Positions 16,436 through 26,488 of a stretch of DNA of 64,000 nt are shown here, one piece after another. Every line of letters begins with the position of its first letter. The first letter of the stretch is position 1. The DNA is taken from contig DAOTJS010000002.1 in assembly GCA_035448825.1 (NCBI GenBank), positions 124,001 through 188,000 on the forward strand. The letters are read 5' to 3'. Position numbers and translations under genes: made by a program. Source of the stretch: JAGNGI01 sp035448825 (GTDB taxonomy: Bacteria > Fidelibacterota > UBA2242). Under the pieces are notes generated by a model that was given only the letters and a program-made list of their open reading frames with translations, did no database searches and had not been told where the DNA came from.

Positions 16436-16454
16436 GTGATTTAAGACATAAAAT
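16426..16454 (+). promoter_or_regulatory. Sigma-70-like promoter
   Basis: TTGACT (16426-16431), 17 bp, TAAAAT (16449-16454). The start codon is 24 bp downstream. Confidence 0.6.
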
Positions 16455-16477
16455 AACGGCAAGAAGTTGGAGAGTGC

Positions 16478-19400
16478 TTGAATTCGACAAAGGTAATAGC
16501 GCTGGCGTTTTTTATAATTGGCGTGATCATCACCAACCTATTCGGTCAGGCCATCACGATTAACGAGATTATGGCTGACCCGGCCGGATCAGAGTATTAC
16601 GATGAATTTGTTGAAATCTACAATTATGGCGATTCGGCGGTAGCGCTTTCTGGCTGGTATCTGAAAATCAATGACTACACCGATACGCTGAGTTTTGTGA
16701 CAGATTACGGTGATACGCTTCCGGCACATGGATTTGCCGTGATAATGGATCGAGGCTATTTAATCGATAACAAATCTTCATTCTATGAAAACCTGATACC
16801 AGAAAGCGCTCTTTTAATTACAATTCAGGACAATTCATTTGCGCGCAGTGGCTTGCCAAATTCGGCTGCTAGTCAGATTTACCTTTTTAATGATCAGAGA
16901 GATACAATATCAGCCGTACTAACGACTGCCAAACCCCTGTCCGGCTACAGTTGGGAAAAAATCATTCCGGAGGGTTCTAATCAAATTTCTAACTGGGGCA
17001 ATAGCCGGAGTCTACGTGGCACGCCGGGTTTCTGGAACAGTATTTCACCCCTTGAGCAAGATGTTGCAATCAGCGGACTGAGAGTGGTATCCCCGATTGA
17101 TCAAATTGCTCCCAATCAGCCGATTGAACTTCAGTTTAAAATAAAAAATGCCGGCTTGAAAACCGCCACCTCTATTCAGGTCATATGTGGACTGGATCGC
17201 AACGACGACCGGCAAATAGATGAAATATTTTGGGACGAAACGATAGCACTCTCAGCCGGTGATTCTGTTATCCAAAATGTGACAATACCGGGTTTTGTAT
17301 CCGGAATTTACACCGTGCTGACGGAAGCCAATTACGCGGCAGATGAACAGCCGGCCAATAATCTTGATTCGGTGGATATCAAAATTCCATTTCCCGCAAA
17401 CTGTTTAATAATCAACGAATTTATGTATTATCCGGTAACTGATGGCGGCGGCGAGTGGGTGGAACTACTGAACATTTCCGCCGACACAATCAATCTGAAA
17501 AAATGGACACTTAGCGACAATAGTACGACGATAATGCTAACTGAGCAAAATTTCTATCTGCCGCCTCAAAAATACCTCGTGATTGTTAATGACTCTACCA
17601 CTTTCGTCAGTTATTGGGGACGCGTGCCATTTATATTGGATTGTCCTAAGACTATGCCGGCGCTGAACAATACCAAAGATTCTATCGTAATCAGAGACCA
17701 CTGTGCTCATTTGATTGATGGATTAGAATATTCGAGCGCGTGGGGTTATCGTCAGGGCACCTCTCTCGAAAGGAAAAATCCATTTGCGGCCAGTAATCAA
17801 GCCATTAATTGGTCGCTTTCCACGGATCTGGATAAAGCTACGCCCGGCCGGAGAAACTCAGTAGACTTGCGGGATTATGACCTCGCACTCGATTCAGTTA
17901 AGGTAAAACCTGGGATCGCGCCGCTAATTCACAATTCACCGGTCACGGCTCAAATTTACCTGCGCAACAATGGTAAAAAATCTGCTAACGCATTTAAGGT
18001 AAATATCGCCATAACTAATTCAGTTCTGGGGACGATCTCCGATACAACTGTCACAATTTATTCTTCCTTGAAATCAGGTGAAAGTCAGATTGTCACCGTT
18101 ACTTTCGGTGCTATTCCGGGTGGCTTACATCAAATTGCGGCAGAAATTCTCTGGTCGGCAGATGAAGTGCTGGCTAATAATATTGCCAGTTGTTCTTTGG
18201 CAGTTGGTTACCCGGCAGGCACTCTGGTAATTAATGAAATTATGTTCGCTCCGCTTGCCGGTCAGTGCGAGTGGTTCGAAATCTATAACTGTTTAAAAAT
18301 AACACTCGACCTAAATGGCTGGCAATTTCGCGATGCAATGGGTAAACGCCTGACTCTGGCGGATTCGGGCATAGCTATCGAAGCCGGCGAGTATGCGGTC
18401 GTCGCAGCGCGACCTGATTTTACTCTGGATTATCCGGACTTTCAGCAACTGTTGATAGTGCCGGATGCTTTTCCTACTTTGAATAACACGACTGACTCGC
18501 TTTTCCTCTACGATGCTACTGGTAATATCATTGATAATATTTGCTATCGGGACAGCTGGGGCGGCGGGACAGGCGTCTCGCTGGAACGACTTGACCCGGC
18601 GCAACCGGCTTTGAATGCCAGCAATTGGGGTGGTTCGCTAGTGACGGCTACGCCCGGCCAGGTTAATTCCGTCCTCAAACTGGATAACAATTTAGCCATT
18701 GTGCCAACGTCATTTAAATTTTCTAAGACACTGGATTCGGTTGGTAGGAATGCTAATTTCTCGCTGAAAATCAAGAATATCGGGCGCTATTCGGCTGAAA
18801 ATTTTTCTATCAAAATCTATTTAGACCAAAATCAAGACAGTTGCAGACAAGCAGATGAACTTTGTTGGAGACAGGATATAAATCAAAGCCTTAAGTCGGA
18901 CTCGACTTTGATCGTTACTGGGAAGATAATTGCTGAGAAAGCCGGACGGAGTCTTTATCTGGCAGAACTGGAATATAGTCTGGATGAGAATCTTGATAAT
19001 AATTATGCTGGTAATGATTTAATAGTTGCTTTTCCCGCTGGCTGTTTGACGCTCAACGAATTTTTAGCTTATCCGACCAGCAATCAGGTTGAGTTTATCG
19101 AGTGTATTAACGTAAGCAATGAAACGATCGATCTATCCGGCTGGATGCTGGGTAATCGCTATTTAAAAGCTGAAATTTCAGGAGGAAAAGTTCCGGCTGG
19201 CGGATATTTAATCTTGAGTGGCGACAGCGCCTGTTTCAATTATTTTAAGACGGACAATGCCACGGTCATTAACCCGGGGAAATGGCCAGGTTTGAATAAT
19301 TCCGCCGATCAAATTTGGTTGAAGGATTTGAGTGGAAAAATCATTGATTCACTCTATTACGGAGCCGGTTGGCCAATAAAAGCTGGTTATTCAGCTGAAA

Positions 19401-20635
19401 AAATCCTGCCACACCTACCAAGTGATGCCTCACAATCGTGGGCATTGTCGGTCAGTCCCGAACATCAGACTGCCGGATATTTCAATAGTGTTACCCGACC
19501 GGAAAATGATTTAAGTCTCGATTCACTCCGGCTGTCCGCGACTACCGGTGACACGAATACCGTTTTCACCGGGCGCTATTTTATTTCCAATAAAGGGCAG
19601 AATCAAGCCTGTGGTGTAAATCTAATAATATCTTTTGAAAACGATCTCATTTCTCAGATACCACTGAACTGTATCGAATCCGGTCGGTCCGACAGTGGAA
19701 TTTTTCAGATTGGCCCACTAACCTCCGGCAAACATATTGTCACTGTCCGGATTGATTGGCCTGAAGACCAAATCAATGAAAATAATATGCTATCGAGCTC
19801 GATTCAGATTTCCTGGTCGGAAGGAAGCTTACTTCTATCTGAATTTATGCCTTATCCTTTGAATATTCGGACGGCTTCGAGTTCAGTTGCCGAATATCTT
19901 GAATTTCATAATTCCAGCAAAGGCACCATTGATCTCGCCGGTTGGATGATTTCCGATCAGAATACCGCCGTGCGCCGGAGCATTCCGTCCGGTTATTTTT
20001 TGCCGACGGGAGGATATTTCGTAATTGCCGGAGATTCATCGGTGCGACACTTTCCGGATATAGCGCCAAGTCAGACTTGGATAACCGATAAATTTCCATC
20101 CTTGAATAATAGCGAAGATGCCATTTACTTGTACGATCCGACCGGTCGGACCATTGACAGCCTGTTTTATAATTCAACCTGGGCAATTTCCAAGGGAGTA
20201 GCGATGGAGCGGATTTCATTTGATAATTCTAATCGAGCGCTGAATTGGCGCGCGAGCGTTGCGGCAGTCGGCGGTACCCCCGGACAACCCAACAGCGTAA
20301 TTCTGCGTGAAAAGCTTAATAAACTTGGCATTAAACCTACGAACGAAGTATTTTCACCGGATGGTGATGGGATTGATGATGAAATTGGGATTCAATATTT
20401 ATTGCCCTTTCCTTCAGCCAGGGTCACTCTTGAAATATATGATCTGGCGGGGCGCCTGATTTACCGATTGGCATCGAACCTGGAGACAGCGGCGAGTGGT
20501 GTAATCTACTGGGACGGCGATAGTAACTATGGCTCAAAAGCACGAGTTGGAATTTATATCGTGCGTTGCCTGGCAAATGACATTGCCAGCACTAAATCTG
20601 TGGAGTATATCACAACTTTAGTCCTGGCGCGTTAA
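16478..20635 (+). CDS. Giant exported protein with five lamin-tail domains and CARDB repeats
   Basis: 1385 residues starting at TTG with GGAG five bases upstream; signal peptide about 1-23. Five lamin-tail (LTD) modules open with INEIMADP (about 27), INEFMYYP (about 311), INEIMFAP (about 586), LNEFLAYP (about 860) and LSEFMPYP (about 1124), each ending in TPGxxNS-like turns. CARDB/Ig-like modules lie between them (for example DVAISGLRVV, DNLAIVPTSF). The C-terminus (about 1290-1385) is a FlgD-like Ig domain (FSPDGDGIDDE..YDLAGRLIYRL) of the kind used as a type IX-like sorting domain. Probably a cell-surface or matrix protein; no catalytic motif seen. Confidence 0.85.
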   Translation: MNSTKVIALAFFIIGVIITNLFGQAITINEIMADPAGSEYYDEFVEIYNYGDSAVALSGWYLKINDYTDTLSFVTDYGDTLPAHGFAVIMDRGYLIDNKSSFYENLIPESALLITIQDNSFARSGLPNSAASQIYLFNDQRDTISAVLTTAKPLSGYSWEKIIPEGSNQISNWGNSRSLRGTPGFWNSISPLEQDVAISGLRVVSPIDQIAPNQPIELQFKIKNAGLKTATSIQVICGLDRNDDRQIDEIFWDETIALSAGDSVIQNVTIPGFVSGIYTVLTEANYAADEQPANNLDSVDIKIPFPANCLIINEFMYYPVTDGGGEWVELLNISADTINLKKWTLSDNSTTIMLTEQNFYLPPQKYLVIVNDSTTFVSYWGRVPFILDCPKTMPALNNTKDSIVIRDHCAHLIDGLEYSSAWGYRQGTSLERKNPFAASNQAINWSLSTDLDKATPGRRNSVDLRDYDLALDSVKVKPGIAPLIHNSPVTAQIYLRNNGKKSANAFKVNIAITNSVLGTISDTTVTIYSSLKSGESQIVTVTFGAIPGGLHQIAAEILWSADEVLANNIASCSLAVGYPAGTLVINEIMFAPLAGQCEWFEIYNCLKITLDLNGWQFRDAMGKRLTLADSGIAIEAGEYAVVAARPDFTLDYPDFQQLLIVPDAFPTLNNTTDSLFLYDATGNIIDNICYRDSWGGGTGVSLERLDPAQPALNASNWGGSLVTATPGQVNSVLKLDNNLAIVPTSFKFSKTLDSVGRNANFSLKIKNIGRYSAENFSIKIYLDQNQDSCRQADELCWRQDINQSLKSDSTLIVTGKIIAEKAGRSLYLAELEYSLDENLDNNYAGNDLIVAFPAGCLTLNEFLAYPTSNQVEFIECINVSNETIDLSGWMLGNRYLKAEISGGKVPAGGYLILSGDSACFNYFKTDNATVINPGKWPGLNNSADQIWLKDLSGKIIDSLYYGAGWPIKAGYSAEKILPHLPSDASQSWALSVSPEHQTAGYFNSVTRPENDLSLDSLRLSATTGDTNTVFTGRYFISNKGQNQACGVNLIISFENDLISQIPLNCIESGRSDSGIFQIGPLTSGKHIVTVRIDWPEDQINENNMLSSSIQISWSEGSLLLSEFMPYPLNIRTASSSVAEYLEFHNSSKGTIDLAGWMISDQNTAVRRSIPSGYFLPTGGYFVIAGDSSVRHFPDIAPSQTWITDKFPSLNNSEDAIYLYDPTGRTIDSLFYNSTWAISKGVAMERISFDNSNRALNWRASVAAVGGTPGQPNSVILREKLNKLGIKPTNEVFSPDGDGIDDEIGIQYLLPFPSARVTLEIYDLAGRLIYRLASNLETAASGVIYWDGDSNYGSKARVGIYIVRCLANDIASTKSVEYITTLVLAR

Positions 20636-20643
20636 ATTTCCAC

Positions 20644-20672
20644 TTGATTTTTACTTAAAATGAACCTAACAT
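20644..20672 (+). promoter_or_regulatory. Sigma-70-like promoter
   Basis: TTGATT (20644-20649), 17 bp, TAACAT (20667-20672), placed correctly for a short leader before the ATG at 20703. Confidence 0.45.
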
Positions 20673-20702
20673 TGCAGTAAAATTGAAATCATGGAGGAAA
20701 AT

Positions 20703-21818
20703 ATGAGAAAAACACTTGTCAGAGTAATTGTATTGGCGCTTTTAATGCTAACTACGATTATGGCGCAGGATTTTTCAATGGATCAGATTAAAGAACTAGC
20801 CGAGACCAACGGAAAATTATATCTGCAACCATTAGCCACTGGATTTGGGACGGCAATGAACTCCGGTCTGTATAACACCGCTGGAACGCATCATACTTTA
20901 GGATTTGATATTCAATTAAAGACCGGATTTGGTTTAGCGCCCGCCAGCAAAGCCAGTCAAACTACCTATCAATTTGATCTTTCGGCTTTGGATGATATCA
21001 CTTTCAATATTGAGAAAAATTCTCAGAGTTATGCGATTACTCTAAATCCTGAAGAAATTTTTCTTGACTGTACGACTCCGAATATTCTCGGCGGGAAAGC
21101 CGAGCCTTTCACGGTCAACGAACCTTATGTCCAGGAAGCAATCGAATCTCAGCTTAGAACTCAATTACAGGCTCAAGGCTTGACAGAAGCTCAAATTAAT
21201 GAGGCAATAGCTCAATTGAATCCTGAAATAAATGATGCCATTGATGGAATACAGATAAGTTCAATCCCGGGAATGAAGTCAATCAAGGCTCTGAAAGATT
21301 TGAAAACTGTACCCTTTCCATTCCCGATTCTGCAAGCCAGTGTTGGCTTGCCGATGGGCATCGAGCCATCCATCAGAATAATTCCTAAGTTTAAAATCCC
21401 TGGTGATATCGGCGAAGCTATCGGAGAGATCTCAGCCTTTGGCGGTGGTTTAAAACTGGATGTTGATCGCTGGATTCCCATACCGATGTTCCCGTTGGAT
21501 ATCGCCGTTCAGGGTTATTACCAAAAAATGGAGATTGGTGATTTGTTGAGCGCCAATAGCACGGCTTTCAATTTAATGGTCAGTAAGACTATTCTCATGC
21601 TAACGCCGTATATTGGAGTTGGCAAAGAGTCTAGCAAGTTCACCGCATCCTATACAATGGAAGACGGTACAAAGATCAAATTCGATTTAGAAGGCAAAGA
21701 TGATATGCGCTACACTGCTGGTCTAAATATCAAAATTGCGGTTTTATCTATCAATGCTGAGTACAGTATGGGAGAATACAACGCCGCCGGTATAGGCGTT
21801 GGTTTTGCTTTTAGATAA
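20703..21818 (+). CDS. DUF6588-like outer-membrane protein
   Basis: 371 residues from the ATG at 20703; an ATG 12 bp upstream is followed immediately by GGAGG, which better serves the downstream start (MRKTLVRVIV). Signal peptide about 1-21 (TTIMA/Q). The mature part has the LYLQPLATGFGTAMNSGLY opening and many beta strands, recalling the DUF6588 family found in Bacteroidetes-like bacteria. The C-terminus ends in strands terminating with aromatic residues (GVGFAFR), as in outer-membrane barrels. Function unknown. Confidence 0.65.
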   Translation: MRKTLVRVIVLALLMLTTIMAQDFSMDQIKELAETNGKLYLQPLATGFGTAMNSGLYNTAGTHHTLGFDIQLKTGFGLAPASKASQTTYQFDLSALDDITFNIEKNSQSYAITLNPEEIFLDCTTPNILGGKAEPFTVNEPYVQEAIESQLRTQLQAQGLTEAQINEAIAQLNPEINDAIDGIQISSIPGMKSIKALKDLKTVPFPFPILQASVGLPMGIEPSIRIIPKFKIPGDIGEAIGEISAFGGGLKLDVDRWIPIPMFPLDIAVQGYYQKMEIGDLLSANSTAFNLMVSKTILMLTPYIGVGKESSKFTASYTMEDGTKIKFDLEGKDDMRYTAGLNIKIAVLSINAEYSMGEYNAAGIGVGFAFR

Positions 21819-21837
21819 TATTTTTACCAAATAATTT

Positions 21838-21870
21838 AATCCCTCTACTCATATTGGGTGGAGGGATTTT
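21838..21870 (+). terminator. Rho-independent terminator
   Basis: AATCCCTC, an 15-nt loop, GAGGGATT followed by TTTTATT; it directly follows the DUF6588-like gene. Confidence 0.7.
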
Positions 21871-21939
21871 TATTAGGATTTTTTCTATGGAATATTTATT
21901 ATCTATTGAATTGAAATATTTTAAATTGAGAATACGAAT

Positions 21940-22692
21940 ATGGGAAAAATAGCTGGAACAATTATCGGCGGTGGTATCGGGTGGGCGCTTTTCGGTCCGC
22001 TGGGAGCTTTGATCGGGGCGTATATTGGAAATATAGTAAGTAGCGATTCCAAAGTTAAGAAGATACAAGACAAAGCCGATTCAGGAGCAACCTTTGCGAC
22101 TTACGGTGATACCCGTGCCGGAGATTTTGCAGTGGCAATGCTCTCGCTATTTGCCTATGTCAGTAAATCCGATCGTAATGTCAAATCTTCCGAAATTCAA
22201 TACGTAAAGAAATTTCTAGTTGATAAATTCGGCACTCAAAACGCCCAGGATTTACTCTACCTCTATCGGGAGATACTCGGTAAAGATTATGATATCCAAG
22301 ACATTGCCCGTCAGATTAGCGATAATATGGATTATTACTCCCGAATGGAACTACTTCACGTCTTATTTGGAATTGCCGTCGCCGATGGCGATTTCCAAGC
22401 GGTGGAATCGCAAGCGATTCGGGAAATTGCGGATGCTCTGGGAATTTCCGCCCGCGATTATGAAACTATCCGGGCGATTTTCAGTGGTAGCGCCAACCGA
22501 TCTTATGAGATTTTGGGAATTAAACCAGATGACGATGTTGAGATAATTAAGAAAGCTTACCGCGATTTAGCAGTGAAATATCACCCGGATAAAGTAGCTA
22601 GTCTTGGTCCTGAATTTCAAAAGCTGGCGGAGGAAAAATTCAAGTCTATCAATGATGCTTATCAAACGATTCGCAAAGAACGCGGTTTTTAA
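21940..22692 (+). CDS. TerB / J-domain co-chaperone (DjlA-like)
   Basis: 250 residues: an N-terminal glycine-zipper membrane segment (about 5-33, GTIIGGGIGWALFGPLGA), a TerB-like helical domain (about 50-175 with FGIAVADGDF) and a C-terminal J domain (about 185-250) with the essential HPD in KYHPDKVA. This matches DjlA, a membrane-anchored DnaJ-type co-chaperone that recruits DnaK. The TerB part may bind divalent metal. It lies 15 bp upstream of the S46 peptidase gene. Confidence 0.88.
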   Translation: MGKIAGTIIGGGIGWALFGPLGALIGAYIGNIVSSDSKVKKIQDKADSGATFATYGDTRAGDFAVAMLSLFAYVSKSDRNVKSSEIQYVKKFLVDKFGTQNAQDLLYLYREILGKDYDIQDIARQISDNMDYYSRMELLHVLFGIAVADGDFQAVESQAIREIADALGISARDYETIRAIFSGSANRSYEILGIKPDDDVEIIKKAYRDLAVKYHPDKVASLGPEFQKLAEEKFKSINDAYQTIRKERGF

Positions 22693-22707
22693 CAATTACA
22701 AAGTAAG

Positions 22708-24870
22708 ATGGAAAATATGATCAAAATTAAACGCATCTTTTATCTGGCGACTTGTCTTCTGACGTTAAATTTTATGCTTTTTGCCGCGGAAGGTATGTAT
22801 CCGCCGGATCAAATTCCACCGAAAATCAAAGGCTTGAAAATCAAACCCGCCAACATCTATCAATCGGACGGCGGTGGTTTAGCCGGAGCAGTCCTATTAT
22901 TCGGCGGAGGAACTGGTTCATTTGTTTCGGCTGATGGTTTGGTCCTTACCAATCACCACGTTGCCTTCAGTGCCATCCAGAAAAATTCGACCGATGAGCA
23001 AAATTACCTGGACAGAGGTTTCTACGCCCGCACTAAAGCCGAAGAACTACCAGCGCCCGGCTATGAGGCGTCGCTAATGATCGGTTTTGAAGATGTTACC
23101 GAAAAAATACTTAAATCCTTTACCCCTCAAATGGCGCCGGAAGAACGTACTCGTGCTGTAGAGCAGGCAATCGCTCAACTCGAGGCCGAGAGTGAAGATT
23201 CTGTCAATGGACTATCCGGAAAAGTCGTCTCCATGCTTGATGGTGCCAGTTATTATCTTTACCATTACCGAAAATTCCGGGATATTCGTCTGGTTTATGC
23301 TCCGCCACGATCCATCGGCAATTTCGGCGGCGAAGTTGATAACTGGATGTGGCCGCGCCACACCGGCGATTTTTCCTTTATGCGGGTTTACTGTGCACCC
23401 GATGGCAAGCCCGCCGAATATAGCGAGAAAAATGTACCCTACCAGCCCAAAATTTTTCTACCGATTTCTACCAAAGGACTTAATCCCGATGATCTGGTCT
23501 TCATTTTAGGCTATCCGGGTCGGACTTATCGTAACGCCACAAGTTTTTCGATCGCCTACAATCAGAATTTGGTATATCCACTACGCATTCGGATTTTTCA
23601 AAAAATTATCAATGAGCTCGAGGATGAAAGCCAAAAAAGTCCGGCGATTGATTTACTCTTAGCTTCACGGCTAAAAGATTTTTACAATGGACTGAAAAAC
23701 AATCAGGGTTTATTGGCCGGATTCAAGAGTGAAAATATTCTGGAGCAGAAAAAACAGGTGGAGAGTGAATTAGCACGAAAAATTGCCGGTAAGCCTGACT
23801 GGCAGAAACAATACGGTAATGTTCTGCCTGAAATTCAGAAAGCATACGATGAATATTATACCGGTTTTGAGCGTGATATGTATATTAATTACTTACGCTA
23901 CGTTACGGTTCTGGCGGATGCACTGACTATCGAAAAGTGGAGTCGTGAAAAGACCAAACCGGAAAGCGCACGTGAGTACGGTTTCTTCGATTATCAAATG
24001 GCTCGCACCAAACGCAATTTTAAGGCCAGGCGCATCGGCTATTACGCCCCGGCCGATGCCCGTATATTAAAATTATTATTGAATCATTTAGCCGAACTCC
24101 CTACCGCCGAGCGACCCGCCTTTTTGCACGAATTGATTCAGGATCAGCCCGCCGATTCCGCTCAAGCCGTCATCGCAGCTTACGTTGACAGCACTTTTAC
24201 TCATACTCGATTGACCGATGCCGACGAGTGTCTGGTAATGTTTGATTTGAGCGCAGAATCTTTGCTCGATCGGCAGGACCCACTAATAACTTTAGCCGCC
24301 GCAGTCAACCGAGAACTGGAGCGCATCGAGAAAGACCGGAAAGAATTTAGCGGCAAGATGTTAATTCTCCAGCCGCAGTATTTTGCGGCCTTGAAAAATG
24401 TTATGGGTAAGCAGGTTTTGCCTGACGCTAACCGCAGTTTGCGGTTTACTTATGGCAATGTCGAAGGCTATCAGCCGCGGGACGCCGTCATTTACCAACC
24501 GCAGACGACTTTAGCCGGAGTAATTGCCAAACATAGTGGCGTCGAACCTTTTGATGTTCCTGAAAAATTAATCGAGCTGGCGACTCGCCGCGACTATGGT
24601 CGCTGGATTGATCTGGAATTGAATGACATCTCAGTTAATTTTCTCAGTTCTTGCGATATCACCGGAGGCAACTCCGGCAGTCCGGTTTTGAACGCACGGG
24701 GTGAACTGGTCGGTTGTGCTTTTGACGGCAACTGGGAAGCCTTGACTAATGATTGGCAATACAATCCGGCTCTTTCGCGCGCCATCAGCGTTGATATTCT
24801 CTATATCCTTTTTATTCTGGATAAATATAGCTCCGCCGGCGAATTAATCGAGGAACTCGACCTGCGCTAA
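22708..24870 (+). CDS. S46 family dipeptidyl-peptidase (DPP7-like)
   Basis: 720 residues with a signal peptide (about 1-27). It has the catalytic His in LTNHHVAF (about 77), the acidic partner in FGGEVDNWMWPRHTGDF, and the nucleophilic Ser in GGNSGSPVLN (about 655). S46 enzymes are periplasmic and cleave dipeptides from the N-termini of oligopeptides in asaccharolytic bacteria. The residue deciding P1 preference lies in CAFDGNWEA: Gly as in DPP7 (hydrophobic P1), not Arg as in DPP11 (acidic P1). The start may be the ATG at 22708 or the one nine bases on; neither changes the signal peptide much. Confidence 0.93.
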   Translation: MENMIKIKRIFYLATCLLTLNFMLFAAEGMYPPDQIPPKIKGLKIKPANIYQSDGGGLAGAVLLFGGGTGSFVSADGLVLTNHHVAFSAIQKNSTDEQNYLDRGFYARTKAEELPAPGYEASLMIGFEDVTEKILKSFTPQMAPEERTRAVEQAIAQLEAESEDSVNGLSGKVVSMLDGASYYLYHYRKFRDIRLVYAPPRSIGNFGGEVDNWMWPRHTGDFSFMRVYCAPDGKPAEYSEKNVPYQPKIFLPISTKGLNPDDLVFILGYPGRTYRNATSFSIAYNQNLVYPLRIRIFQKIINELEDESQKSPAIDLLLASRLKDFYNGLKNNQGLLAGFKSENILEQKKQVESELARKIAGKPDWQKQYGNVLPEIQKAYDEYYTGFERDMYINYLRYVTVLADALTIEKWSREKTKPESAREYGFFDYQMARTKRNFKARRIGYYAPADARILKLLLNHLAELPTAERPAFLHELIQDQPADSAQAVIAAYVDSTFTHTRLTDADECLVMFDLSAESLLDRQDPLITLAAAVNRELERIEKDRKEFSGKMLILQPQYFAALKNVMGKQVLPDANRSLRFTYGNVEGYQPRDAVIYQPQTTLAGVIAKHSGVEPFDVPEKLIELATRRDYGRWIDLELNDISVNFLSSCDITGGNSGSPVLNARGELVGCAFDGNWEALTNDWQYNPALSRAISVDILYILFILDKYSSAGELIEELDLR

Positions 24871-24874
24871 GGTT

Positions 24875-25657
24875 ATGAGTACCTTTCGGCTTAGCCAACT
24901 CCCAATCTCCACTGGGGTACTCAAATTACCGATTATTCACTTTGAGGAGATAGACTCTACTAATGCTTACCTATTAAGTCGACATTCGCATCCTTCCGGG
25001 ACGATCGTCTGGGCTGATTTTCAAAGTGCCGGGCGAGGGCGTTTAGGGCGCAGCTGGATGGCTCCACCCGGCGAGGCTTTACTTTTTTCCATTTATTTGA
25101 AAATTCACCACAGTGAGACGCCGCTTTTTATTTACCCATTTCTAACCGCAGTAGGCGTTCTGGAAGGTCTGCAGAATATAGTTACGCCGAACTGGTTGGC
25201 ATTGAAATGGCCTAATGATGTTTTACTAAAAAATTTAAAGGTCTGTGGAATTTTAGTGCAGAGTAAAACCAGCTCGGGAAATAATGCGGATGTGATAATT
25301 GGGATCGGCATAAATTTAAACCAAAATAGTGATTTTTTCATGAACAATTTGCCGTTCGCCGGTTCGCTTTTTTCTATTACGGGTAAAAAATACGAAAGCG
25401 AGAATGTACTAGCCAAATTGATTTATTCGATTGATCAAAACTTGGTGGTGCTGAATGATTCTGGAACTGACCCGATTCTGGAAAAATGGCGCAAATATTG
25501 TCCTTATATCGGGCAGAAAATCAAAGTCAACGACGGTCGCAATATACACAGCGGGGTGTTCAATAATATTAGCGAAGACGGCGGTCTTATTCTGCAAACC
25601 GGTCGAACAAAGCGGACGTTTCATGCCGCTGAGGTAACAATCGTCAGGGAGAAATAA
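24875..25657 (+). CDS. birA: Biotin-[acetyl-CoA-carboxylase] ligase
   Basis: 260 residues. It contains the biotinyl-AMP loop GRGRLGRSW (about 53-61) and KWPNDVLLKNLKVCGIL (about 111-127), and the small C-terminal SH3-like domain. It lacks the N-terminal DNA-binding domain of E. coli BirA, so it is a group I ligase that attaches biotin to carboxylase subunits but does not repress biotin genes. It follows the S46 gene by four bases and is two bases before coaX; the birA-coaX pair is common in many bacteria. Confidence 0.93.
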   Translation: MSTFRLSQLPISTGVLKLPIIHFEEIDSTNAYLLSRHSHPSGTIVWADFQSAGRGRLGRSWMAPPGEALLFSIYLKIHHSETPLFIYPFLTAVGVLEGLQNIVTPNWLALKWPNDVLLKNLKVCGILVQSKTSSGNNADVIIGIGINLNQNSDFFMNNLPFAGSLFSITGKKYESENVLAKLIYSIDQNLVVLNDSGTDPILEKWRKYCPYIGQKIKVNDGRNIHSGVFNNISEDGGLILQTGRTKRTFHAAEVTIVREK

Positions 25658-25659
25658 AT

Positions 25660-26454
25660 ATGTTATTAGCAATTGATATAGGTAATACCAACGTGACCAT
25701 AGGATTGTTTCTGGAGAATAATCTCAAGGGATTTCTGCGAATAAATAGTCATCCGGTTCGAGCTGCGGATTTTTATAATCGGCGGATTGAATCCTTTTTA
25801 GCACAGCAAAATATCGTAATTGATAAAATTGATGGGATTGTAATTGGTTCGGTCGTACCGCGCTTGATCGAACCGTTTAAGCAAATGGCACACACTTTTT
25901 TCCATCTTGAACCGCTATTCGTCAATTGCAATCTGAATCTCGGGCGTCGTCTTCTGGTTGATAATCCGGCTGAAGTTGGGGCTGACCGCATTTGCAACGC
26001 TGTTGCCGCTGGAATCAATTATCCTTGTCCGAGTATCGTCGTGGACCTTGGTACGGCAACGACTTTCGATGTTCTGGATCGCGAGGGAAATTATATCGGC
26101 GGAGCGATTGCGCCCGGTTTGGTTACCGGCGCGAGCGACCTTTTTAGAAAAGCCGCACAACTTTACCGAATTAATCTCACTTTTCCGCCACAGGTCATTG
26201 GCAAAAATACCACCGCCCACATGCAGAGCGGAATTCTATTTGGTCATTTATCTATGATCGAAGGAATGGTGCGACGCATTGCCGAAGAGATTCATCAACC
26301 CGATATTTTCGTGATCGCTACAGGAGGATTTAGTAATGTCGTCGCTCAACATTCGAACGTAATCAAGGTTAGCGATCCCAATTTGACACTCGACGGCTTG
26401 CGCCTGATTTACGAGATGAACCAGAATACGGTTGCAGAATCCCGCCCAGTTTGA
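25660..26454 (+). CDS. coaX: Type III pantothenate kinase
   Basis: 264 residues with the family motifs DIGNTNVTIG (5-14), PAEVGADRICNAVAA (about 104-118), VDLGTATTFDVLD (about 127-139) and GGAIAPGL. CoaX catalyses the first step of coenzyme A synthesis, is monovalent-cation dependent and is not feedback-inhibited by CoA. It follows birA by two bases. Confidence 0.95.
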   Translation: MLLAIDIGNTNVTIGLFLENNLKGFLRINSHPVRAADFYNRRIESFLAQQNIVIDKIDGIVIGSVVPRLIEPFKQMAHTFFHLEPLFVNCNLNLGRRLLVDNPAEVGADRICNAVAAGINYPCPSIVVDLGTATTFDVLDREGNYIGGAIAPGLVTGASDLFRKAAQLYRINLTFPPQVIGKNTTAHMQSGILFGHLSMIEGMVRRIAEEIHQPDIFVIATGGFSNVVAQHSNVIKVSDPNLTLDGLRLIYEMNQNTVAESRPV

Positions 26455-26488
26455 CCAATAACTCAATAAAAAAATTCAGGGTAGCAAT

